Shown here: piece by piece, positions 24,230 to 36,393 of the stretch
Layout of the letters: the number at the start of each line of letters is the position of its first letter
Numbering within the stretch: the stretch's first letter is position 1
DNA from: Margaritifera margaritifera
Taxonomy: Eukaryota; Mollusca; Bivalvia; Unionida; Margaritiferidae
Assembly (NCBI GenBank): GCA_029931535.1
Contig: JAQPZY010001240.1
Location: 1,540,001 to 1,604,000, forward strand
DNA: 64,000 bases
Direction: 5' to 3'
The notes under the pieces: model-generated
The model's database searches: none
Told to the model about the DNA's origin: nothing
The model's input: only the letters and a program-made list of their open reading frames with translations
Made by a program: the position numbers and the translations under genes

Positions 24230-24470
24230 CCGAATGCTCAGCTGTAATTCGCCGCAATTGAGAACTATATTCCGAACTATTTTTGTTCACATGGCACAAT
24301 ATGGCGTCGGAAGGAGACAAAGTCACAATTCGTACATTGTCGGCCTTTTTTGTCGCAACATATATGGTGCACTCCACCGGAAGGGAATCACTAAACCCAC
24401 AAAATGTATGTGTATTCCTAAAACTACATCTGAGATTATTTCTCGACTTGATGAAAATGGTCGAATTATG
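24230..24470 (+). repeat. Dispersed repeat, inverted partner of 15795-16010
   Basis: AACTATATTCCGAAC, TTGTTCACATGGCACAATATGG, and GTCGCAACATATATGGTGCA match the reverse complement of the upstream copy. The related stretch at 23900-23960 (CATTCTCGGCCTTTTCCGAC) may be a third partial copy. Confidence 0.6.
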
Positions 24471-24719
24471 TTGCGATTGATAGGCTGCATGTACTACACA
24501 GTTGAAACTCGTGATTACAGTACGTCCATTCCGAACATAACGAACTATTTACTTACTAGTCAATATTACCGAAGTTGAAGCTAAAATAGGAACCGGTGCT
24601 TTTAATGTTAGGCCCAAATAAAGCATGATTTATATATTCAAAGCAAACATTACTCGATGTTTCGTATGGTTAAAAATGTTGATGGATGCCTTCTGGCTTA
24701 GTGTGTAATGCTTTGATCT

Positions 24720-25800
24720 TGTCTGTCTGTCCGTCTGTCCATTAACTTTTCATTTTCCGTAATATAACTTCAATTCTACAGCAAGTACTTTCCCCAACTT
24801 TGTGGATACCTTGCACTTGGGGGAAGAAGCATAAATATTTCGGGGTCATAAGATCAAAAGTAAAAGTCACTGTGACTAAAAGAAGAAACATGGTTTCCGC
24901 ACACTAGCATAGTTTCTGCATCACATACCTGGATCAATTTTATGAATAGCTTGCACTTGGCTAAAGAAAGAAGCTTATTTGATTTCGGGGTCAAAGACCA
25001 ATATCACTGTGACTGAAATAAGAAAAATGGTTTCCGCACAACAACATTAGTTTTACACCACAGACCAGGACCAAACTTTGCGGATAGCTTCCACTCAGGG
25101 TAAGGAAAAGCTTATCAATTTCGGGGTCAAAAGATCACAGGAAGGTCAAGGTCACTTTGACTGAAAGAATACAAATGTTCTCTGAGCAATAAAAAAAAAA
25201 AAATTATCGACCATGCACTTTCATCTATATTCGTTGATGACTTACAGGTTGGGTAAGAAAGAAGTCTGTTGATTGTTGGATCAAGTTCAATGGTTTTTAC
25301 ATTATAACTTAAGTTCTGGTTTTCTCTGTTTTGTTGGTCTTGACGGCAGGTTTAACACATTATTGGCTATATCATGCCGCGGAAATAGGACCTAAGTATC
25401 TGACGTATGGACAGACCGAGGCAGCCAACCCGGGCTGGCCTGGTCGGGTATGAAACCAGCAACCCTGGGATTACGACCAGACGCTCTACCAGCTGGGCTT
25501 CCGCGGCTCCCAACTTAAGTTCTATACCACGTGCCTTGACCAACGTTTGTTGAGGACTTGCACTTAAGATATGAAAAAGACATATTCATTTTTGTGTCGA
25601 AAAGTCAAAGGTTAAGGTCGTTGTGACTTAAAGAATAATGCGTTTTGTAAAATAACCTTTATTGTAGTGTGAGTTCCTTCATCAAACTTTCTGGATGGCT
25701 TCCACTTAAGGTCATAAAGACACCTATAAATTCTTGGGTTTAGAGGTTAGAGGTCACGTTCATGGTAACTCAAATTAGAAAATAATGGTTTCTGTACAGT
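24720..25800. repeat. Degenerate 150-170-bp tandem repeat with a SINE insertion
   Basis: About six diverged units share CTTGCACTTGG, TTTCGGGGTCA, AAGGTCA(A)GGTCACTGTGACT and ATGGTTTCCGCACA. The SINE at 25360-25512 interrupts the array. No coding potential is seen. Confidence 0.75.
25360..25512 (-). mobile_element. tRNA-derived SINE
   Basis: On minus it reads GGGAGCCGCGGAAGCCCAGC, TGGTAGAGCGTCTGGTCGTA, ATCC...GGTTTCATACCC, again with A- and B-box-like motifs, then a body with GGCTGCCTCGGTCTGTCC. It splits the surrounding degenerate tandem repeat, so it is the younger insertion. Confidence 0.75.
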
Positions 25801-25985
25801 AACTTTAGCTCAAGACAGCATACTTTGAGGAAAGGATCAGATAACTGAGACCATTGGTCAATAATCTCCAGAGTCAACCATGTTCTACAAGTTCCTACAT
25901 AGAGGACTTTAAAACGCCGACCTTGTGATGCAACGAACTATTCGGATATCCTCTGATGCTTTCATATCAGTTATATATATCTACC

Positions 25986-25986
<1 letters not shown>

Positions 25987-26064
<78 letters not shown>

Positions 26065-26069
26065 CTACC

Positions 26070-26142
<73 letters not shown>
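25987..26142. repeat. (TA)n microsatellite with duplicated leader
   Basis: Two (TA)n blocks, each preceded by ATATCTACCTTCATATA, which suggests local duplication of the tract with its flank. Confidence 0.95.
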
Positions 26143-26144
<2 letters not shown>

Positions 26145-26358
26145 CTACACAAAGAGGTGCTGCCCCAAACACGGTAGATACAATAGAGTTTCACAAGTTT
26201 GAACTTTAATATTTCCATAAGTACAAGGGTTTTTCTTTCCGAACTTCTTTTACCTTTTCCGTAATTATGAACTTAAGTTCTATCAAATCATACAGTGTGA
26301 ACATTTTCATGTACTGTACCTTTACTATAGTACATTAAAGGCTTATTGATGTACCTAT

Positions 26359-26369
<11 letters not shown>

Positions 26370-26422
<53 letters not shown>
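26370..26422. repeat. (TG)n microsatellite
   Basis: About 26 TG dinucleotides. Confidence 0.97.
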
Positions 26423-26424
<2 letters not shown>

Positions 26425-26425
<1 letters not shown>

Positions 26426-27715
26426 ATTCTTTCGCACCTACATTCTTGTGCTGAATTTACCCTCTTCACCTGGCTATTTTCCTGTTTTAAAATTAATATG
26501 TTAGGTTTAGAACTGCTCCACTACTTGATATTCGTTGATATTTAAACTTGAGATAATAAGGTAAACATGTAACAATGACATTTATTTCATCAGTTACGAA
26601 AAACGTACATCCGTTATATTTGAACATTTTCATTACATAATTCGACCGGTATGTAACATGACCCTAAAGCACAATTTATGTATACTGTTTACCTCAAGGA
26701 CGTAGTTGACATGACACGAAAACACGCTTTATTTATACTCTTTGCATGAAGGATGTAGTTAACATGACACTAAAACAAACTTTATTTATACTATTTACCT
26801 CAATGATGTAGTTAAGAGACAACATTTAACTTTTTAAATACGTACATCTTATGTTTTGCTATAAAACAAATAAATAAACCGCATGTTTGCAATACATTAG
26901 TCATTGTTGCAGATATGATGAAGATACATATTTAAAGGGATTTGGAAAAATAAATCCGGGCAATGTCTTCAATAAACAAATGCGTTATCCATACTGAATT
27001 GCTGCTAAACTTACTAAAGATACTTTTCAAGTGACATGCTTCATTTTTTTTTATGGTTAGTTCAGATTTTTTGCTTTTCAGTTTTATCGAAAAAAAGAAA
27101 AATGAAATTACACGCAAAGTTTATTTCCCTCTTGTTGATGTCAGGTTAAACTGTTGAAATCTAATCTATCCATTATTGGCACAAGATCCATGATTGGTAC
27201 AAACATAGATAGATACAATTTCAACAGTTAAGTCCTGTTACTGGGAGGTGAAAATATTTGGTTTACTCCTGTCTTGTCGTTGAACATTCTTGAAACTCTC
27301 AAATGCTATAATAAAAAAAATATTGCAACATTCATCCTGTCAAAATCTTGTTAATAAACGTTAGCATTCTATTTGCGATGAATATTTAGTCCTACAATAC
27401 ACATGACAGTTCTGAGACCATATCTATCATCACCTTAAATGGATAACAGTACCTAAATGGATAACAGGAACTAAATCACCTCTTGGAATAAAATAGCAAA
27501 TCGATATAGATTTGTGTAATTTGCGTAACTCTGTTTCGTATAGTTCGATCTAAGTGAACGAAATATGTGTCTCTTAAAGCAAAGTCACCATACTCATTGT
27601 ATCAACACTGGTCGTAATGCAGCCAGAGATTTTCATATTATCCTGAAAAATATTATTAGCTCTTGTCATATAATATACCGTACTTAATATTATACATAGA
27701 CTAAAACTGACTCTA
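26425..27715. other. Gene-free stretch (candidate SLC23 intron 1)
   Basis: 26700-26820 has three loose repeats of CATGACACTAAAACA...TTTATTTATACT. 27147-27232 has a short inverted repeat (AAACTGTTGAAAT / ATTTCAACAGTTAA). No gene is supported. Confidence 0.4.
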
Positions 27716-27717
<2 letters not shown>

Positions 27718-27799
<82 letters not shown>

Positions 27800-27892
27800 A
27801 CCTTTATTCTAAAGTCTGTGTATTTTGGAGACGTAACTTCCTAGATTGTGATATAATCAGCTGAATTGAAATTTTCTGAAACTATCATGAGT

Positions 27893-27968
<76 letters not shown>

Positions 27969-27970
27969 TA
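27718..27970. repeat. Two (TA)n microsatellites
   Basis: TA runs at 27718-27797 and 27893-27968, separated by about 95 bp of unique sequence. Confidence 0.95.
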
Positions 27971-28093
27971 TAACACCACACAAAAATTGATAACGACGCA
28001 AATACAAAAGTTTCCCAACGTTTCGAGCTGAACAGCTCTTTGTCAGGGGAAGAAACAATTTACATGCATAAAACAAACACTAATCACAAGTAC

Positions 28094-28097
<4 letters not shown>

Positions 28098-28156
<59 letters not shown>

Positions 28157-28203
28157 TACATACATACATACATACATACATACATACATACATACATACA
28201 TAC
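28098..28203. repeat. Compound (CA)n-(CATA)n microsatellite
   Basis: About 27 CA units run directly into about 13 CATA units and then short TACG repeats. Confidence 0.97.
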
Positions 28204-28519
28204 GTACGTACGTATGTAAGTACGTACGTACATGTGTGGCAATAATTTTCCAAATTAAATATAAAAACTTCGAGTTTATATAAGCTACACTTACTTAACT
28301 ACTATACTGAGAATTGGACGCAGTTTTCTGCTCTTAGACAGGCAGGAAAAGAAAACACACTTTAATACTTACAAAAAGTGAATTTTACTCGTATTTGAAG
28401 AGTGAGAAACCAACAAGAATTTGAAAAGTGTGCAGTTATTTTAAATAGTTTAAGACTTTTTATTTCAAGCTTTTGTCCATATTCTCAGTCTGAAGCTTAA
28501 AATTTAAATTTAGTGAGGG

Positions 28520-28705
28520 TATATTTATTGTTTATTTCGCCACAAAATTTAGTGAAGACATATTTATTGTTTATTTCGCCACAAAATTTAGTGAAGACAT
28601 ATTTATTGTTTTTTTCGTCACAAAATTTAGTGAAGACATATTTATTGTTTTTTTCGTCACAAAATTTAGTGAAGGCATATTTATTGTTTATTTCAGCACA
28701 AAAGG
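28520..28705. repeat. 39-bp minisatellite, 5 copies
   Basis: The unit is ATATTTATTGTTTATTTCGC then CACAAAATTTAGTGAAGAC. It ends about 200 bp before the SLC23 exon at 28910. Confidence 0.95.
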
Positions 28706-28909
28706 TCGGAATTGGGTAACAAATTTGTTACATAATTCCGAACATTTGTGTCGAAACGAGTCTGTTACTCAGTTCAAAACATTTTGTGACTAAATGAACA
28801 ATAAATAAATAATTTCAAAGACTATCATCGGTTTAAAAGGACGAGTGTCGAAAACTATTCTTATAAGTCGTAAAAATATCCTTACATACATTTATTTCTT
28901 TTTCGATAG

Positions 28910-29104
28910 AATCTTGCCTACGATGGAGAGCTTGACATACCTTTCTCAAACAGTCGGCAGGTATCCATCGAGCTGGGCACAATGGACGAGAAGAAAGAAA
29001 AGAAGAATGATAATAAGACGGTTGAGTTTGAGCAGACGTCACCATTACTGTACAGAGTCAGCGACAGTCCCTCGATCTTGCTGACTCTTTTCTTTGGTTT
29101 CCAG
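28910..29104 (+). CDS. SLC23A1: SLC23 exon: N-terminal tail and start of TM1
   Basis: The acceptor is TTATTTCTTTTTCGATAG and the donor GGTTTCCAG|GTGCAT. There are 65 codons in phase 0. The first about 45 residues are acidic/basic and hydrophilic with an internal Met at 28982, followed by [18 protein letters not shown]. This matches the family pattern of a short Tyr-Asp-Pro approach to TM1 ending in GFQ. Translation could start at 28982 if the upstream exon is untranslated. Confidence 0.85.
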
Positions 29105-29390
29105 GTGCATTATTGAGGTTACAATACCGTCTATACTCTTAAATTATCCGCTACCAACTGCAAACTGCATAGACCCAGATCCGCCGTTGCATAATGCGCT
29201 GGCAGATCTGGGTCTATGCTGTTTGTAAGGATTAATCAGTAGAACAAACATAGACCCTAATTTACCGGCGTATTATGAGAAGGCAGATCAGGGTCTGTGT
29301 TGTTTGCATTTGGACCCGCATTATACGCGAGTATAAACGGTAGTCCAATTTGTTCATCAACATCGCGTAAGATAAAGGAAAGTAATTGGA

Positions 29391-29427
<37 letters not shown>

Positions 29428-31370
29428 CAGGATGATTCCTGTGCGCTGGCTAAACGAGAGATTACCAAGAAGTTGTCTTTCTGCATATTATAGCTGCTTG
29501 ACTGCCAAGAATTTACATTTCGAAGGTACTGTAACAGCATGTTAGGGCAAAAGAACGAGTTGATGATGATCGTGAGGAAATATTCCTTATTATGTGTAGA
29601 AGAAGAATTCGTACTGTCGTGTTGCTTACTTAGACATAATCCAATACAGCGCCAGTATTTGGAATGTCGGAAAACTGGATGATGGTTGTTACAGGATAGA
29701 GCATCGATTAAAGTATGGCACACACAAAGACCAAACTGGTTGCAAACAGTAATATTTATAATGGTTGTTATTTTAAAGAAACTAGCGGGAGAGCATGCAT
29801 AACTCAGCTTAATACAGACTTTTCTATCGGATCACTTTTTTCTGGGACAAGGACATTATGTCTACTGTTCATATCGCTAGTGTTTAAATTTTGATTCAAC
29901 AAGAATGATAAAATTGGAGGTCACAACCTTGTTTCCATGAATTTAATATAAATTTATGTCTTCTTTATAAATTGTATGCCTCAAAATAGATAAATCACAC
30001 ACCTCATTTTGAATAACTTGTGTTTGAACAATATGTGGTGATATTAGTCATTATCACCCTCACACTGGTTATCTTTTACTGTTAAAACGCGGCTTCAGGA
30101 TCAGTTTCCTCAGTCCTGGCAGTCTAATGACAGATTCAATTCTAAGAAAGAAATAATAGAAAATCTATCTTTAAAAATCAAACATTTAATTTCAAAATAT
30201 CTGATTTATTTACCTTCTCAAGATCAGCAAGTACGTATACTATGTCGATTTGGAACTTCTATGAATTTTATCTGTTAAAAAAGTTAGATTTAATGCAATA
30301 AATTATAATATAGGCTGTCTTTTTTCGGAAGAAGAACCCTGTAATGAAACTCATTTTTATATTAATTTACCCAGGTCTTGTTGAAGTTAGTTGACTGTAT
30401 ATACCATTTTATTTATTTTGTCATCCGGAAAAATATAAATTCTACTAAGTACAATTGATAGATTCTGCTTTGGGGGAATATTTGCCAATTTTTTGTCAAT
30501 AGTAAATTACTTCTTCGTCATTCTGATTAAAATTAATATGATTTTTTAAAAAAATAATCTAATTTTCATGTGTGCAAAGAAAATGTTTTAATCTTTTTCC
30601 ATAATAATTTAAATGCATATGCAGAAATTTTTGCTCTGTTTCTTGTACTTTTTGTCATGTTCATTTACTAATTATAGTTGACAATCCTTGTTTTACTATG
30701 TGATATAATGGGTAGTCATTTTTGTTGTTTTTCTTTATTTCAAACACATTTTCAGTTACAATATACATGTAGTACCACTGCTCTTTTCTACTAATGTATC
30801 TCCTCACTCAATAAAAACAGTCTGGAATAATGAAAAGTTGAATTGAATTGAATTGCTAGTTTTTCTATAAAGTTTGACAAAAGAATTCTAACTCTGCATA
30901 CCTATAATTTCATGATCTTCGTGAATAGCTGGACGCTGTAAACGTGTTTCCCGTGAGTTTAGAACGCCTGTCGGAACTGTTTCCTGTGAGTTTAGAAACC
31001 CTGTCGGAACGACAAAAAGACATATCAAAATCTCTTTCAAACAAACGAAAATGAAAACTAGAAAATTATACTCTTTGTATTTCAGCAAACGCTTCTGTCT
31101 TTAGCTGGATCTCTGATAGTTCCCCTTCTCGTGGCCAAGGCTGTGTGTGCTGAGAAAGATGGGAAATTTTTGACAAAACTTGTTTCCTCTACACTGTTTA
31201 TGAACGGTATTACAAGTCTCATGCAAACAGTTGTAGGAATAAGGTAAATGATACGACGCACGTATTTGTTATGTTACATATACATATACTAATTTTGCTT
31301 ACCTTCATTTCAGTATCAATCCTTCTTCCCTCAAATCATTTATGTCTTCATGTATCATTGCAATTTTCAA

Positions 31371-31434
<64 letters not shown>

Positions 31435-31772
31435 AAGGTATGCAAGATCCTTTATCAACATATATCGATAGGAAACGTACCATTTTCTCACTAGAAACAA
31501 GGCGATATGTATTACATAAACTGTCAAGTATGCCTTGGTCTCGAAAATATGTACAGCTTCTCTCTTTTCACCAGCAAGTAATGCGCATGATCCTGTTCTT
31601 GGAGGGATTGCTACAAACACAACAGCAACATGTCTAATTCGCTTTTATTGTCTGATGTTTAATAAGACAACTATTATTGAATTGTGACTGGTCTTAACAC
31701 GGTCTGACAAGATTGGTTATTTCAAAGTATATCCTCTCATAGATATTATCGTCCTGCACAATGATGCCTATA

Positions 31773-31871
<99 letters not shown>

Positions 31872-33127
31872 CATACATACATACATACATACATACATAC
31901 ATACATAGTATAAGGTTATATAATACAAGTCTGTGCCTGAGACACCGTAGGCTCTTCGGAGTTCCAACACGTTGTAACCTTATTTTGTTATTTCTCACTT
32001 GTAACATTTTATCTGGGAAAACTTAGAGCTTATAATTTAGGCAATTCCAAACCTGGAAATTGGTAGTTTTTAAATCCATGCACGCAAACTGAGTTGACAG
32101 TGGAGTTTACACACGAGATTTATATTAAATCGGTACGCATTATATAAATAGCAATGCACATGTAAGAAAAATACTTATGGGGAGGGGTACACAAAAGAAA
32201 GATTAAAATCCGTGACCTAGTTTTCGTTAATTATATATGCATTTTAAAAGTCCTTAATTATGCAGGTTACCGCTGTTTCAAGGACCTACCGCGACGTACA
32301 TCGTTCCGCTGTTATCGCTCAAAAAGATGGACCCAAGCAGATGTGAAATATCACAGCTATGTATGTATACTACAGTCATGTTTACATTAATATGTATGTA
32401 TACTACAGTCATGTTTACAGTAAAATGTATGTATACTACAGTCATGTTTACAGTAAAATGTATGTATACTACAGTCATGTTTACAGTAAAATGTATGTAT
32501 ACTACAGTCATGTTTACATTAAAATGTATGTATACTACAGTCATGTTTACAGTAAAATGTATGTATACTACAGTCATGTTTACATTAAAATGTATGTATA
32601 CTACAGTCATGTTTACAGTAAAATGTATGTATACTACAGTCATGTTGACATTAATATGTATGTATACTACAGTCATGTTGACAGTAATATGTATGTATAC
32701 TACAGTCATGTTTACATTAAAATGTATGTATACTACAGTCATGTTTACATTAAAATGTATGTATACTACAGTCATGTTTACATTAATATGTATGTATACT
32801 ACAGTCATGTTTACATTAATATGTATGTATACTACAGTCATGTTTACATTAATTTGTATGTATACTACAGTCATGTTTACATTAATTTGTATGTATACTA
32901 CAGTCATATTTACAGTAAAATTTATGTATAATACAGTCATGTTTACATTAATTTGTATGTATACTACAGTCATATTTACATTAATACTTCACTATGCTTC
33001 TAGACAAATGACCATATCCTTAATGGGATTTTATATGACCTACTTATCTATTAGTTAAACAGCTGCGTGTCCCGAGCAATTAATATCTCGAAAATCTAAC
33101 ATTGGAATTCAATTTACATATAAGTAT

Positions 33128-33199
<72 letters not shown>

Positions 33200-33577
33200 T
33201 CACTGGCACATGCTTTGCGCAAATATCCTCTGTGAAATATAAAAGAAGGTTGGTGTTTTCTTTTGTTTTGTTATATTTTACATATTTTCTGTCAACTCCT
33301 TTGCACGTGCTTTCATTTGCAAACAGACCCTTCCGGCTTCAACAGTAGTGTGGATAATGTCAGTATGACCGAATTAGAAGATCAATTAGTCGACATGAGG
33401 GTTAGAGAGGTAAACAATACACTGTAGTTTCTGATTCTATCTGACCTTAAGGCCCAGTGGTCATACATATATGACATATGAGTAAAGAACAATCAAAGTT
33501 GTCTTATATAAGAAGTCATCCTGTATGGTGTAATATAAATACAAGAAAGAGAGAAGAGAAAAAAGAAGAGACGGAAA

Positions 33578-33653
<76 letters not shown>

Positions 33654-36337
33654 ATGGATTATCTAAACGTTACGAGTCCAAGGAATATCTAGAGAAAAGT
33701 TAACTTCACATTTCATATACTCGATCTGTACACAACTAATATCAATAATTTTTATGAAAAATCTTTTTATATATTTCACTAGTTGTGTAGTATCGGTTGC
33801 ATCAATAAATATTTTTTTCGGACTTATTTACTGTTATTATCCAGCTGATTCACTGACCCAGATCGCTGTGATAATTATTTGAACATAAAAGACATAATTC
33901 ACTAAATTTTTTTTCACAGTTAATGGGACCACTAATTCTGGCAGGAGCTTTTCACTGCATAATTGGTGCCACTGGACTTGTTGGACTACTCTTGCGCTTT
34001 ATCGGTCCTATCAGTATTGTACCGACAATATTTCTAGTAGGAATCTACATAGTGAAACCAGTACTAGAGTACACTGAAGTACACTGGGGAATATCAGCTC
34101 TGTAAGAATCTATATTTAGAATTGTCACAGTATGTTCTATAATATGGGGATTATACACTGTTTGCAATATTTCTGGAGCACTTGGGAAATGTTTGAATCC
34201 GAGGGTTCACAGTCTTATCTGAGTGCTCAGGTAAATATTTGAATCCGAGGGTTCAAAGTCTTACCTGAGTGCTCAGGTAAATGTTTGAACACCGCAAACA
34301 ATGTATGATTGTTATTCTTACGTGATTGTTTACTTCATTTATAAAAGACACGAAGTGTCTAACAAAAGGGGATATAAGCACGAAAAAAATCACAACAACA
34401 ACAACAAACAAGCAAGCGATTTGAACCAGTCAGACGTGCGCGATTAATTCACATCAGCCATATTTGAATTGAATGTGCTGCTTGAATATGGAATGTTTAC
34501 CCCCCCCCCCCCCAACCTCCTAAATAATAATTATTCGCTCATGAAAGAACTACGATCGAAAATAGTTTCTATGCGCAGACGTTTTGTAGCAGCATTCTGA
34601 AAAGATGTTGAACCCTTGGGCCAAAACTTCCCTCGTGCACAGACAAACGTTTACACACATGAAACAGTGCTTGATCCCAATACAAATATATTTTACAATA
34701 TTTTGTCCACACCCTCTCCAAAGGGGTTAATTTTAATGGGGATCTATTTAATGGTGACATTTTAAGACCATACCGAAATACATTCCAAGGCATCAACTTT
34801 GTAAGAAATACATTCCAAGGCATCAACTTTGTAAGAAATACATTCCAAGGCATCAACTTTGTAAGAAATACATTCCAAGGCATCAACTTTGTAAGAAATA
34901 CATTCCAAGGCATCAACTTTGTAAGAAATACATTCCAAGGCATCAACTTTGTAAGAAATACATTCCAAGGCATCAACGTTGTAAGAAATACATTCCAATG
35001 CATCAGCTTTGTAAGAAATACATTCCAATGCATCAGCTTTGTAAGAAATACATTCCAATGCATCAACTTTGTAAGATATAAATGATGTAAATTTGTGATA
35101 GCTCATGTTGAATAGAAATGGATATTAGTTGTCACTGTATGTTTAAAAACAAGACAACTGATGTAATATACATTAATTGGTCAGGGCAGAACATTAAAGT
35201 CTTTCCTCAGGAACTCTTTTCGTTATATACATTGAAGTATATTGAGACAGAACCGTTTGTATGATCATCAAAATCTTGCAAGATACGACCTATATTCTGT
35301 ACCGGTTCCTGCTCTTTTTGAAAGTAAACGGTTTGTATGATTTTGATCTTTTAGGAGAATAATAATTCTCTCTATATTACTTTGTCCTCAAAGGACCCTC
35401 CTATCCAAACCCCCACCCCACGAGGGATTTGGGGAGAAACCGTCGGAACATAAAAATTAGATTATGGGGACATATATAAAATGAAGTATGAGTTCATGTT
35501 TATACAGTATTTATTTATTTTTTTTAAAGTAGATGTGTTATGTTTAAATTTGCCTCATAATTAGCTGCGAGATGTATTTAGCTACCAGATCATGTCTGCC
35601 AAGATGACAAAGACATATGAAATATGTCAAAGTGTAGAGATTAGACTTTCAATTATCAACAACCGAATGTCAATTTTATTCTTGAACATTGTTGAGAAAT
35701 TATTTTTTCAGACGATCAGTGATTTCTCTTGAATAGAATCGCAAGCGCCCTATATACTCGAATAAAATATCAAATGAGTTTACTTATTTTTCCTCCTCAA
35801 ATGTTGCTCATCATATGATAATCATGTAAATAATTTTCCAGGACATTTGGAGTATCTGTTATATTATCTCTGTATCTCGGATCAAGACCAATGTTGATAC
35901 CCATGTACACCAGAAAGAAGGGATGTCATTGTATTCGCTATCCACTGCATCGAGTGTTTGCGGTAAGTGTTGTTCTTTGAATTCAACATGCGCTAATATT
36001 TGTGTGTCATCCGAAAATATCTTAGTAAAACAGAGGAAGGCTGTATTGTTTCTTTGTTGATTTCGCAAAGGCAATTGGTTATATTGACCACAATACACTA
36101 TTGAAAAGTCTAATAAAGAAAGGGGTGGGTGGAAAATTTTTACGTATATTAATTTCTATGTACAGTAACCCGTGGTCACGTGCTAAGGTAGGCAAAAAGT
36201 ATACACCATTTTAAAACAAAATGTGATATTGGAACAAGACAGGGATGTATTCTCCGTCCAGTTGTATTTAATCTTTTCATTAATGATTTTATAACTGAAT
36301 TACGTTCACAATTAGATAAATATATATTTATAACAGA

Positions 36338-36393
<56 letters not shown>

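Noticed and set aside
28845..29084. 79-codon plus ORF starting at 28845
   Set aside because: It runs in a different frame across the SLC23 acceptor; the SLC23 frame in the same stretch continues through nine further exons.
32278..33058. 231-243-codon ORFs on both strands
   Set aside because: They are products of the 33-bp minisatellite, whose unit length divides by three.
34569..35106. Two overlapping minus ORFs with [10 protein letters not shown] and [14 protein letters not shown] repeats
   Set aside because: They are two frames of the same 30-bp array; no sign of a real protein.
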